NCBI RefSeq assembly: GCF_018141445.1
Contig: NZ_CP058649.1
Span: 5,599,001-5,663,000, forward strand
Source: Vallitalea pronyensis
GTDB taxonomy: Bacteria; Bacillota; Clostridia; Lachnospirales; Vallitaleaceae
Length of the DNA: 64,000 nucleotides
Direction of reading: 5' to 3'
The notes under the pieces are model-generated. The model made no database searches, had not been told where the DNA came from, and saw only the letters and a program-made list of their open reading frames with translations. A program made the position numbers and the translations under genes. This document shows positions 39,259 through 46,705 of the stretch, piece after piece. Numbering within the stretch: the stretch's first letter is position 1; each line of letters opens with the position of its first letter.

Positions 39259-39462
39259 TTATGATTCACTGGATTCCATTATTTTCATGCTTTTTAAGAC
39301 ATCTAAAATTTCATCCTTATATTGCTTATAGCACGTTTCACTTATATTTACATGTGCGCCATAAAAGCCATCACCATAGATAACCTGCATGCTAACACGA
39401 TCATCTCCCGTACTAATATATACTTCTGCCTGTAGGTCGTCATCCGTTATAAAACTTCTTTT
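39259..39462 (-). pseudogene. Orphan C-terminal coding remnant after the WXG locus
   Basis: Immediately after the stop of the 39463-39951 gene and in the same frame, 67 codons stay open to a TAA at 39261. They read as coding: KRSFITDDDLQAEVYISTGD, then a strand-rich part, then a helix ending ILDVLKSMKIMESSES. No start codon with a ribosome site precedes them; the only internal ATG is about 25 codons in. It could be the severed end of the upstream gene, a remnant of another gene, or a stop-codon readthrough product. No homologue within the window was found. Confidence 0.45.
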
Positions 39463-39951
39463 TTATCTATTGTGTTTATTTCTCCATGAACGAACAAGAA
39501 TATTATTTCCATTTTGAATACAACCACCATAAATCTCTGCCTTTTCAAATTCATGTTTTTTCGGCAATGGACATGGATAACGCATATTTCTGGGTTTTAT
39601 AGTCTGTGGTTTTATTGTATGTACATTAATGATGTTATCTGTTAAACAACTTCTATGCTTATGTTCCTCTTGTAGTTTATGGTATAGTTGGCTAACTGTT
39701 TTTTCTGATTGCCTATACGCTTGCAAAGCTTGACATAATGTATTACCATAAGCATCTGTATTGCTCATTAATTGTTGTATATCTCTTTCTACTTCTCTTA
39801 ACATATGTTGAATATTATTTTTTCGTACATCTGGATGTATCTCTAAGCTTGTTGACCGATAATCTGCTGCTATTTGTTCCATGTGTTGTAACATCTGACT
39901 TAATTGTGACGTTATACCTTCTGCAGCTTCCAAATTTATCTGTATGTGCAC
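39463..39951 (-). CDS. Coiled-coil WXG100-like accessory protein
   Basis: A 162-residue protein. The first 110 residues form long helices (EGITSQLSQMLQHMEQIAADY and NIQHMLREVERDIQQLMSNT) like WXG100-type or YwqI-like partners of LXG toxins. There is no clear W-x-G turn. The last 50 residues are loop-rich and basic with two Cys. The start is taken as GTG 39951, 8 bp after AAAGGTGG. It is the last complete gene of the WXG100 cluster. Its role as a secreted partner or chaperone is inferred from position and helical character. Confidence 0.65.
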   Translation of the reverse strand: MHIQINLEAAEGITSQLSQMLQHMEQIAADYRSTSLEIHPDVRKNNIQHMLREVERDIQQLMSNTDAYGNTLCQALQAYRQSEKTVSQLYHKLQEEHKHRSCLTDNIINVHTIKPQTIKPRNMRYPCPLPKKHEFEKAEIYGGCIQNGNNILVRSWRNKHNR

Positions 39952-40036
39952 CCATATCACCACCTTTACCTAGCTGTTAAATGATAAGATGTATCTCTAT
40001 CAAAAATATAGGGCTGCTTTGCAGCCCCATAGTTGA

Positions 40037-40336
40037 TTATGCGAATAAATTCGATGTTGCATTGTTGATCTTTTTATCAGTTTTACCATATTCCTCAGCT
40101 GCTTTTTCTAAAAATAAAGCATAGGACTGAATGACTTTTGAGTAGTTATCAAAGTTTTCTCTTAATCCTTTAAACTTGTTAATAAAGCCATTGGCTGCTT
40201 CACTATCCCACTTTGCTTTTAATCTATTCATATGTTGTTCAATTTCTTCCATCTTCCTAAGAAATTGTCCGTCAATAGACCTTATATTACCAGCTACAGT
40301 TGTTAAGGTACCTGGTGTTACAATAAATTGTGCCAT
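40037..40336 (-). CDS. WXG100 family protein (WDS variant)
   Basis: A 99-residue helical-hairpin protein. MAQFIVTPGTLTTVAGNIRS begins the first helix, AKWDSEAANGF is the turn (W-D-S in place of W-x-G), and the second helix ends with the YxxxD/E-type signal EYGKTDKK used by type VII secretion. WXG100 proteins are small dimeric substrates and co-secretion partners. The ATG at 40336 is favoured over 40345 because of ribosome-site spacing. It lies 76 bp after a second WXG100 gene of similar size, and the two may heterodimerise. Confidence 0.88.
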   Translation of the reverse strand: MAQFIVTPGTLTTVAGNIRSIDGQFLRKMEEIEQHMNRLKAKWDSEAANGFINKFKGLRENFDNYSKVIQSYALFLEKAAEEYGKTDKKINNATSNLFA

Positions 40337-40412
40337 ATTATTCATCCTTTCTAGGTTCTTTTAATAGGTAAGTCTTATCATTAAGACTTATTTACTTAAT
40401 CGCTCCATTGTA

Positions 40413-40718
40413 CTATCTGCTTGATGCTAACCTTCTTGCATTCTCTTTGATGCCAGTTTCAGTTTGTCCATATATTTTCCCTGCTTCTTTTAGAAACAAT
40501 ACATAGTTATCAAGTACTTTTTTAAGATTTTCAAACTCTGGTTCAAAACCTCTTATTTGATTAGCATAAGCTGAGTTACCTTCACCTTGCCATTTTGATG
40601 ATAGGCTTTCTACCTCTGAGATGAGTTTCTTGTATAGGCTTACATACTCTGCTACATTGCCTTCTACTGCTTCTGCTGCAGTTAATAATTGTTCCGGTGT
40701 TACATTAATTGATGCCAT
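40413..40718 (-). CDS. WXG100 family secretion substrate (EsxA-like)
   Basis: A 101-residue protein with the canonical WXG100 layout. MASINVTPEQLLTAAEAVEG starts helix 1, SSKWQGEGNSAY is the W-x-G turn, and helix 2 ends with IYGQTETGIKENA, fitting the Y-x-x-x-D/E secretion signal. Length and layout match EsxA of Gram-positive type VII systems. AAGGAGG lies 8 bp before the ATG. It is 13 bp after the Arg-rich WXG gene and shares its transcript. Confidence 0.93.
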   Translation of the reverse strand: MASINVTPEQLLTAAEAVEGNVAEYVSLYKKLISEVESLSSKWQGEGNSAYANQIRGFEPEFENLKKVLDNYVLFLKEAGKIYGQTETGIKENARRLASSR

Positions 40719-40731
40719 AACTTAAACCTCC

Positions 40732-41109
40732 TTATTCTTTTGCAATCTGACTTCTTCTTAAACGTTCTCTTCGCTCTCTTCTTTCTCGTCTACGTTCTTC
40801 CTGTCTTTCCTGCCATTCTTCATATTCTCGTATTCTTCTCGTATCTTCACGATCGATATTTCTTGCAACCCGCTCTATCTTGTCAGCAAGGTCCGATATC
40901 TTACGTGATGTCCATCTAATGTCTTCTTCTAACCCTTCACCTTGTACAACAAATTCTTGTGACGCTTCACCTTTCCATACACATACAATATCATTAATGA
41001 TGCCATGTAATGTTGTTGACTCTCCATTTAGTTCTCCTGCAAGTTGTCGCATTCTACTCACTTGTCTCAAAACCTGTTCTAGACGAATTCTTCTTGTTGG
41101 TCGGACCAT
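40732..41109 (-). CDS. WXG100-like protein with Arg/Glu-rich tail
   Basis: A 125-residue protein. The N-terminal 90 residues fold as a WXG100 hairpin (RQVSRMRQLAGELNGESTTL, then CVWKGEASQEF as the turn). The tail is an unusual charged helix of alternating Arg and Glu (QERQEERRRERRERRERLRR). Such a tail could bind acid surfaces, nucleic acid or a partner. GGGAGGA lies 6 bp before the ATG at 41109. It is first in the WXG operon, behind a leader with alternative hairpins. Confidence 0.85.
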   Translation of the reverse strand: MVRPTRRIRLEQVLRQVSRMRQLAGELNGESTTLHGIINDIVCVWKGEASQEFVVQGEGLEEDIRWTSRKISDLADKIERVARNIDREDTRRIREYEEWQERQEERRRERRERRERLRRSQIAKE

Positions 41110-41132
41110 TCTTATTCCTCCCATTTACATAT

Positions 41133-41219
41133 GTTGAATGATATAAATGGATGGTTAATTCAACATACTTACCTTGTTTTTAAGTTGAATAGCGCCTCTA
41201 CTCGTTTACATTCAACTTA
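41133..41219 (-). promoter_or_regulatory. Leader with mutually exclusive hairpins
   Basis: In transcript order, segments are TAAGTTGAAT (41219-41210), ATTCAACTTA (41190-41181), GTTGAAT (41164-41158) and ATTCAAC (41139-41133). Segments 1-2 and 3-4 can pair; so can 2-3. The last segment ends about 12 nt before the ribosome site of the first WXG gene. This is the logic of an attenuator or translational switch, with no ligand suggested by the sequence. Confidence 0.45.
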
Positions 41220-41295
41220 TAGGTGTAACCTTTACCAATATATAATGTATATATGGTGTTCCTTACACGTTGTATGTTACATGCTTTTAATTCTG

Positions 41296-41372
41296 ATTTC
41301 AACAAATCCTGACGAACGGTACGTTTTATTGGATAAACTGCATTTGACATGAGGTTTTCGACATGATTCGAC
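41296..41372 (-). repeat. Shared T7-locus upstream element, copy C
   Basis: Contains a 23-bp block (41296-41318) identical to 44733-44755, then diverged but alignable sequence and an identical 13-bp end (GACATGATTCGAC). It lies 187 bp before the first WXG gene in the same orientation as copy D before the toxin gene. It is a promoter or operator candidate shared by the two secretion-substrate operons. Confidence 0.65.
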
Positions 41373-41408
41373 TAGGTGATACATTGTAAAGAAAAGACAT
41401 CTGTACTA

Positions 41409-41452
41409 TAAAAACCTCCTCTCTGTTATTGAAATAACAAAAAGAAGGTTTT
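41409..41452. terminator. Hairpin downstream of immunity gene
   Basis: AAAACCT and AGGTTTT enclose an inner GTTAT/ATAAC hairpin. It is T-rich after the stem on the minus strand. It is a second terminator-like structure before copy C. Confidence 0.55.
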
Positions 41453-41510
41453 ACATAAACTAATCAATCATTTAGTTTTGGTGTGGGAAGTATAAGTTAA
41501 TTATAATACA

Positions 41511-41550
41511 AAAGTGGTAGAAACTTACTATAAGTTAACTCTACCACTTT
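41511..41550 (-). terminator. Terminator of toxin-immunity unit
   Basis: AAAGTGGTAGA pairs perfectly with TCTACCACTTT, and AACTTA/TAAGTT extend the stem above a 3-nt bulge. TTGTATTA follows on the minus strand. It lies about 65 bp after the immunity gene stop. Together with the hairpin, copy C and the leader it accounts for the 507-bp gap 41110-41616. Confidence 0.75.
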
Positions 41551-41616
41551 CTTTAATCACCACCGATTACATGATGTTATCTTGAAATCTACATCTTCTG
41601 TGTTATTAGCTTACAA

Positions 41617-42216
41617 CTATTTGGAATAGCCAAGTAACTGAAGCTTATTCTCATAACTTAGTTTTTCGTCAAAAATAATTGTGTAGTCTTCCAATCTTTT
41701 CAACATTTCTCCATAATGTATTATCTCTGTATAAAAACGTTCAAAGATAAATGGTGCCCTTTCTCTATGTTCTATTAAATGTTTCTTTTGAGTTCTATCG
41801 ACAAAGGACAACTCGTAAAAATCTTCTTCAATCACAGTTAACACAATTTTGTCTCCACTCATTTGATTTATTGAATATAGATTACAGTTTGTATACTGTT
41901 TTATTAAGTTTTCCAAAACATCTAGGTTTTCTACATCCTCAAACTTAGATACATTGGGATAATCAATACTATTTCCTAACAAACCTCTCATCCAAAAAGA
42001 AAAACTTCTTACCATCTCATCTTTTGAATGAAACTCCGCTAGCTTAGTTTTAACACCTCTTTCACTCATAGATAGTATATATCGTGTATCAAGCTTATTT
42101 AAAATGTAATTTACTTCTGCATCTGCAAAAATCACTATCCTTTTTTCATCAATTGAGCAATTTATTTTTTTGCCTACATATTCACTCAACTTGTTTATGT
42201 AACCCATATCAAGCAT
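41617..42216 (-). CDS. Putative immunity protein of the TNT toxin
   Basis: A 199-residue soluble protein that I cannot place in a family. It has an acidic, alpha/beta character (IVIFADAEVNYILNKLD, DKIVLTVIEEDFYELSFVD) and no signal peptide. It starts 18 bp after the toxin gene stop and is co-transcribed with it, the position of a cognate immunity gene in polymorphic toxin loci. The mycobacterial TNT inhibitor (IFT) is of similar size, but sequence kinship is not evident by eye. The function is inferred from context only. Confidence 0.6.
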   Translation of the reverse strand: MLDMGYINKLSEYVGKKINCSIDEKRIVIFADAEVNYILNKLDTRYILSMSERGVKTKLAEFHSKDEMVRSFSFWMRGLLGNSIDYPNVSKFEDVENLDVLENLIKQYTNCNLYSINQMSGDKIVLTVIEEDFYELSFVDRTQKKHLIEHRERAPFIFERFYTEIIHYGEMLKRLEDYTIIFDEKLSYENKLQLLGYSK

Positions 42217-42234
42217 TATAAGTACCTCCTTGAA

Positions 42235-44478
42235 TTATTTTCTTACAAGATATCTCAAGCGGATTAATCCTTCAATGAATCTTTCCCCCGGATTAAGCTT
42301 ACTTTTAATTGATTCTACAAACACAGGGTCAATTTGGTACTGAATACCGCCTCCTGGTTGGTCAAACCATGAAGCAATTGTACCTTTACGAACTGGAATG
42401 TCACCATTAACTTCGTAAATATTATACCTACTAAAATCAGAGTTCGGTGCCATTGCACGTTCATTAATTGAAATGCCCTGTTCTGCAAAGAAAGTACCAT
42501 TATCACCACCATAGCGGTCAATTTCCATACCTTTAGTTAAAACTACATCATCATACTTTCCATTGACAAAACCATTAGTATTTACATCTCCGTATTGTCC
42601 TGGCCATTTAGTTTTTCCAGTGGCTTGGTCATAGTAAATATCATTATCAAACACTTTTTTATTTGCCAAGTAGAGTTCATCGCTAGGTGCATTAGTCCAT
42701 TTGCTAAGTTTCACTCTGTCTGCTTCAGAGATAAGATTACTCGTCCCTTTAGCAATTCCCGCACCAACTTCATCACCATTCTTAATGGTTGCATTCATCA
42801 CATTATTATAATTTTCCTGCACAGGTGTTCGAGGTATATCGGGTATATCCTTCTTACCCTGATCAACAACATCATTAAATTTAACAGGCATACCGTCTGG
42901 CGTAGCTAATTGGGGGCTTAATCGATTAACAACATCATCAATCTTTCGCTGTATCCACTCTGTAGCATTTTTAACTGTAGCAGCAATGCCATCAATAATG
43001 TTATCAATACCTTTTTTGGCTCCACCTAACATCTTTTTAATAAAAGGATTGTCTAGCATATCACCTACTGCGTTAGGTAAATTTTTAATCCATGTGAGCA
43101 TATCGGTACATGCGTTTTTGAGCTTACTAATAAAAGCTTTGGGATTATCAATTTTTGCCAGTATTTTAGCGATGGCTTTTGCATCGTCTCCTGCGTTAAA
43201 GAGCTTCTTCAAGATACCTTTCATGAATTGTCCCATGGCTGGTACAAAGGCTATGCATGATAATGCAGCATCTAAAAAATTGCCTTCTATGAGGTATAGT
43301 CCTGCATTCACTAGATCACACACATCACCGCACAAGGGTATCCATCCAAGAATATCAAGAGCTGTATGGGTCCATTCCATGGCTTTGTCTAAGAAACTAC
43401 TCTCTTCGGCTTTGGCTTTTTCTTCGGCTTTTCTTATAGCTGCTTCATTTCCATTGTAGATTTCACGGTATTTATCATCTAGCTGCTGTAAGGTTAGTGC
43501 GCCTTTGCCCTCGTAGGTCAAAAGTATCGCTAATAGTTGGGGATAGTATTTTGTATCAATGCCTCTACCACTTGGATTGGTTGCCATCCAGCCTAATATC
43601 ATGGCGTGTGCTGCTTCTTTATCCTTTGATATCTGATTGATGGCGTATTGATACTGGCCTTCTGGGTCAGCTATGTTTTTCATGGTTGATACCCATGGTT
43701 CTCTTTCTAGTGCCTCGATGTCACCTGGTAAAAACGCCATGATTTGTTGATATTTTTTTGCCAGTTCTTTAAAGTCTTGGATTATGGAATTGACAAAATC
43801 ACCCACATTTTTTATGTGTAACCAGATTTTTCCCCACATGTCTTCGCGAACATTTGAAACATGGATATCCCACTCTGAAGGTTCTTTATGATGACCAATA
43901 ATAGGCCTATTGGCATAATCAAAATCACCAGTAACAGGTGGTATATCCACATCTTCAACCACTTGATAGGCAATACTTGCATATGGATTATCTTGAATAA
44001 AGCGGTCAGCTAAATCCATTACTTCTTTTGGATCTTTTTTGGGTTTAAAGATATTGGTTATAGCTTGTCCTATGCTTCTGAACAAGTCACCTATATGTTT
44101 CAAACTGTTTTCTAATGGATTTTCTCCATCCTCTTTTATAGGACCTTGACTTGTATTAGCTGTATGATTTGATGGTATACCAAATAGGTTATTTAATTTG
44201 TTTAATTCTACATGGATTCGCTTGTCTGCGGATTCATAGGCATCTTTTGAGGATTTCAAAAAATCCCCTAAACCCATCATCCCTGTGTCTAATTGATTTA
44301 AGCTACGGTATATGTCACTCATGGATCCATGGATGCCATTACAGGATTTGACATCCCAGTCAAGTGCATGTTGCAGCTTATTAAATTGATCCTTTACATG
44401 GCTTACATGGTACCCAATATTTCTTATGCCATATTCTTTTTGACTTAATTCACGTATCTGTATTCTTATTTCAGAAAT
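42235..44478 (-). CDS. Type VII polymorphic toxin with C-terminal TNT domain
   Basis: A 747-residue protein. The N-terminal 100 residues (IRIQIRELSQKEYGIRNIG, LQHALDWDVKSCNGI) form a WXG/LXG-like helical secretion domain. Near residues 378-420 a pre-toxin segment (DILGWIPLCGDVCDLVNAGL) matches the PT-TG region of many LXG toxins. The C-terminus (about 620-720) is a TNT domain: EIDRYGGDNGTFF, NERAMAP and WFDQPGGGIQYQ, matching the NAD+ glycohydrolase of mycobacterial CpnT, including the active-site Gln. The frame is open upstream of ATG 44322 to ATT 44478, which follows GGAGG by 7 bp; no ATG, GTG or TTG lies between. Confidence 0.85.
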   Translation of the reverse strand: MSEIRIQIRELSQKEYGIRNIGYHVSHVKDQFNKLQHALDWDVKSCNGIHGSMSDIYRSLNQLDTGMMGLGDFLKSSKDAYESADKRIHVELNKLNNLFGIPSNHTANTSQGPIKEDGENPLENSLKHIGDLFRSIGQAITNIFKPKKDPKEVMDLADRFIQDNPYASIAYQVVEDVDIPPVTGDFDYANRPIIGHHKEPSEWDIHVSNVREDMWGKIWLHIKNVGDFVNSIIQDFKELAKKYQQIMAFLPGDIEALEREPWVSTMKNIADPEGQYQYAINQISKDKEAAHAMILGWMATNPSGRGIDTKYYPQLLAILLTYEGKGALTLQQLDDKYREIYNGNEAAIRKAEEKAKAEESSFLDKAMEWTHTALDILGWIPLCGDVCDLVNAGLYLIEGNFLDAALSCIAFVPAMGQFMKGILKKLFNAGDDAKAIAKILAKIDNPKAFISKLKNACTDMLTWIKNLPNAVGDMLDNPFIKKMLGGAKKGIDNIIDGIAATVKNATEWIQRKIDDVVNRLSPQLATPDGMPVKFNDVVDQGKKDIPDIPRTPVQENYNNVMNATIKNGDEVGAGIAKGTSNLISEADRVKLSKWTNAPSDELYLANKKVFDNDIYYDQATGKTKWPGQYGDVNTNGFVNGKYDDVVLTKGMEIDRYGGDNGTFFAEQGISINERAMAPNSDFSRYNIYEVNGDIPVRKGTIASWFDQPGGGIQYQIDPVFVESIKSKLNPGERFIEGLIRLRYLVRK

Positions 44479-44591
44479 ACTACCACCTCCATAGTATCAC
44501 AACACTTTATACATTTCCAGATAATTGAAAACCTTAATGCATATTCATCTAGAAATTGATTTTATCTAAAAAGCAACAAACATGATTATCA

Positions 44592-44619
44592 ATGACCCAT
44601 TGTCTATAACATGGGTCAT
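44592..44619. repeat. Inverted repeat in toxin upstream gap
   Basis: ATGACCCAT and ATGGGTCAT form a perfect 9-bp stem with a 10-nt loop. No U-tract is present on either strand. It lies about 115 bp before the toxin start, in the 387-bp gap 44479-44865. Confidence 0.45.
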
Positions 44620-44662
44620 CTTCTGTTAACTTGTTTTAAACAAAATCTAACGGTCACCTTGT

Positions 44663-44678
44663 ATATGTGCGCACATAT
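44663..44678. promoter_or_regulatory. 16-bp perfect palindrome
   Basis: ATATGTGCGCACATAT is a perfect palindrome between copy D and the toxin gene. It is the shape of a homodimeric repressor operator. A related 12-bp palindrome occurs at 518-529 near feoB. Confidence 0.4.
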
Positions 44679-44732
44679 CATGATGGCTTTTGCTTCTTTT
44701 AACTGTTTTAACACTATATTAAAATAGCGTAT

Positions 44733-44798
44733 ATTTCAACAAATCCTGACGAACGACACGTTATATGGGATAAAATGCACTTGGTGACATGATTCGAC
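44733..44798 (-). repeat. Shared T7-locus upstream element, copy D
   Basis: Second copy of the element at 41296-41372: the 23-bp block 44733-44755 is identical and the GACATGATTCGAC end is kept, with 12 fewer bases between. It lies 255 bp before the toxin start in the same orientation. Position suggests common control of the toxin and WXG100 operons. Confidence 0.65.
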
Positions 44799-44865
44799 AC
44801 GTCTATTAGTACATGAAACTGCCTCTCTATTACTTCATCATACTTCAGAATATGGGGTTGGAACG

Positions 44866-45114
44866 TTACAAAAGCATTAGTTGACTACCATCTTTTATGC
44901 AAGATTGTTCAATAGGTACATTTAATTCGGCTTCACACCCCTTATCCACCACATACATCACCAAATCTTCTCGTTTCAACATCACGCCTTCCATACCACT
45001 GATCACTTTTACCATAAGCTTTTTGGCTACTTTAACTTCCATGGCTATGGGCAGCAAAAATTCATAACGCTTATTATGGGCCATGAGTATAACCTCTACA
45101 TTAATTCGCTCCAT
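44866..45114 (-). CDS. YukD/EsaB ubiquitin-like protein
   Basis: An 82-residue protein of the ubiquitin fold. MERINVEVILMAHNKRYEFL gives the first two strands, the central helix is MEVKVAKKLMVKVIS, and the last strand is the terminal SQLMLL. Size and pattern match the YukD/EsaB component of Firmicute type VII systems, which is cytosolic and needed for secretion. AAGGTGG precedes the ATG and only 1 bp separates it from the gene upstream. It is last in the essC operon. Confidence 0.82.
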   Translation of the reverse strand: MERINVEVILMAHNKRYEFLLPIAMEVKVAKKLMVKVISGMEGVMLKREDLVMYVVDKGCEAELNVPIEQSCIKDGSQLMLL

Positions 45115-45115
45115 G

Positions 45116-45940
45116 TTACCACCTTCTATATATTTTATTGATTTCTGCTACTAATGCATCCACCTCTTCCAACACGGATGTGTTATCACGAATATGAAAA
45201 CACACATCTTCTTCCTCTGATTCAATGAAATTACTCTGCCATAGATACTTCTCACCACCAAAAAGTGAGAAAGAAGACATTTGCACATCGCTATGGGGTA
45301 AAAACTGTAAGACAGATGTGAACATATAGTTATCTTTTGTTTCTAATGCTTGGTATAGATCCATAGCCTTCTCATTATCACAGCCAGCGGCGATTAATCG
45401 TTGCACCACATCATCTTGCCCACTGTCTTCAATAAGTGCTAGAATTTCTTGAAATGTTTTATATGGCATTTTAATGGTGGTGTCTGCTATCTCATAGCCA
45501 TCTATGTTTTGGTAACATTCGAACAAATTGTCTTTTACCTTATCTGGAGTTGTTAAAGGCGTTAACGCATATTTCCTCTTCATAAGATGATCTTCATCCA
45601 GTTCAACAGCAATCTCTCGGGTAATATAAAAATTCCTAGAAATCCTTTTGTTACCTATACCTTTTCTCTCACATTTTATAAACATGGCAGGTTGACAGCA
45701 ATGAACAATAAGTGCATACAGGTCCTCGTCAACTGTGATGCTATTATCTATTTCTACTTCAATGTATTTCTTATGTTCTAATTGTCCCTTTACCTTGTCC
45801 CACTCTTGTTTTAAGGCTTCCTGACTTAAGGCATATGTATCATCTTCAATACCGTATATATTTTCAGCGCCTGTTAACGCAGCCAGAAAAGCAAATTCTC
45901 TGGATGTTAATACATATCCCGCTTCACCTAATTTTTGCAT
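45116..45940 (-). CDS. Hypothetical protein, possibly EspG-like
   Basis: A 274-residue soluble acidic protein. I do not recognise it with certainty. The N-terminal order, with LTSREFAFLAALTG, a helical stretch ending EHKKYIEVEIDN and then a strand AMFIKCERKG, resembles the ESX chaperone EspG in layout. The C-terminus has strands (YLWQSNFIESEEEDVCFHIR) and a last helix. EspG proteins bind PE-PPE substrates in mycobacteria. The gene lies between the LytTR regulator and YukD in the essC operon, so a substrate-recognition role is plausible but unproven. AAAGGAGGAGG precedes the ATG at 45940. Confidence 0.55.
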   Translation of the reverse strand: MQKLGEAGYVLTSREFAFLAALTGAENIYGIEDDTYALSQEALKQEWDKVKGQLEHKKYIEVEIDNSITVDEDLYALIVHCCQPAMFIKCERKGIGNKRISRNFYITREIAVELDEDHLMKRKYALTPLTTPDKVKDNLFECYQNIDGYEIADTTIKMPYKTFQEILALIEDSGQDDVVQRLIAAGCDNEKAMDLYQALETKDNYMFTSVLQFLPHSDVQMSSFSLFGGEKYLWQSNFIESEEEDVCFHIRDNTSVLEEVDALVAEINKIYRRW

Positions 45941-45954
45941 GATGCCTCCTCCTT

Positions 45955-46692
45955 TCAACATATGTCTAAAATTTCCATACGGCTTTTTAGGGCTTGTTTG
46001 TAAGTGCGTGATACATCAATCTTTGCACCATTTTCCATAACAAGAATCATCTCTGTAAACGAGACCGTCTTTATTTTATTTACATTAACAAGGTAGCTTC
46101 GATGACACCTTAGAAAATCAAAACTTAATCGTCCCTTTAAGTTTGCAAGACTCTCATAGAATCCGATTCTCTGATTATGGGTATGCAGATAGATTTTTTT
46201 CTGAAAAGATTCAAAGTATAAAATGTGATGGTAGGGCAACTTATAAATGGATGCTCCAATATTCACATGAAAAATCTCGTCCCTGTCGCCTTGCAGGTTA
46301 AGATAATCCCTATAGATATCCCCTAATAGAATGATTAGATCATCTCGATCGATGGGTTTTGTAAAAAAACCTGCTGGACGAATAAGCCCCTTCACCACTT
46401 GATGAATCATAGACGTATCGTATGTATTAAACACAATATAAGCATTTCTGTTCTCTTGCCTTAATGTTTTTGCAAGCTGCAACCCTAACAATTTATTCCC
46501 TGGATATACCACATCAAGTATATATAACGTTATCCCATCTTTTACCTCCACATATTTAAGCACTTGTGAAGTTTTGGTGGTTAACATTGCTACATGCATG
46601 TTATATCCGTTATAATCTATGATTTCTTGAATGCTTATCTTCAGTTTTTCCATATAGGAAGTTGAGTTATCGCATAGAACAACGTTAATCAC
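45955..46692 (-). CDS. LytTR family response regulator
   Basis: A 245-residue regulator. The receiver half has VVLCDNSTSYMEKL and the phospho-Asp in LYILDVVYPGN; KPI supplies the conserved Lys. The DNA-binding LytTR half has ILYFESFQKKIYLHTHNQ and FLRCHRSYLVNVNKIK, close to AgrA/ComE proteins. The start is GTG 46692, 8 bp after AAGGAGG. It lies 13 bp after essC, within the secretion operon. No histidine kinase is adjacent. It is a good candidate to act on the shared upstream elements C and D. Confidence 0.9.
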   Translation of the reverse strand: MINVVLCDNSTSYMEKLKISIQEIIDYNGYNMHVAMLTTKTSQVLKYVEVKDGITLYILDVVYPGNKLLGLQLAKTLRQENRNAYIVFNTYDTSMIHQVVKGLIRPAGFFTKPIDRDDLIILLGDIYRDYLNLQGDRDEIFHVNIGASIYKLPYHHILYFESFQKKIYLHTHNQRIGFYESLANLKGRLSFDFLRCHRSYLVNVNKIKTVSFTEMILVMENGAKIDVSRTYKQALKSRMEILDIC

Positions 46693-46705
46693 TGAACCCA
46701 CCTCC

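Noticed and set aside
41296..41318. A tandem LytTR direct repeat in the shared element
   Set aside because: Only one half-site is convincing; the second GTT is 14 bp away, not at the usual 21-22 bp period.
42235..44322. Annotation of the toxin from ATG 44322
   Set aside because: The ATG has no ribosome site and would cut off 52 codons of the WXG/LXG-like secretion domain.
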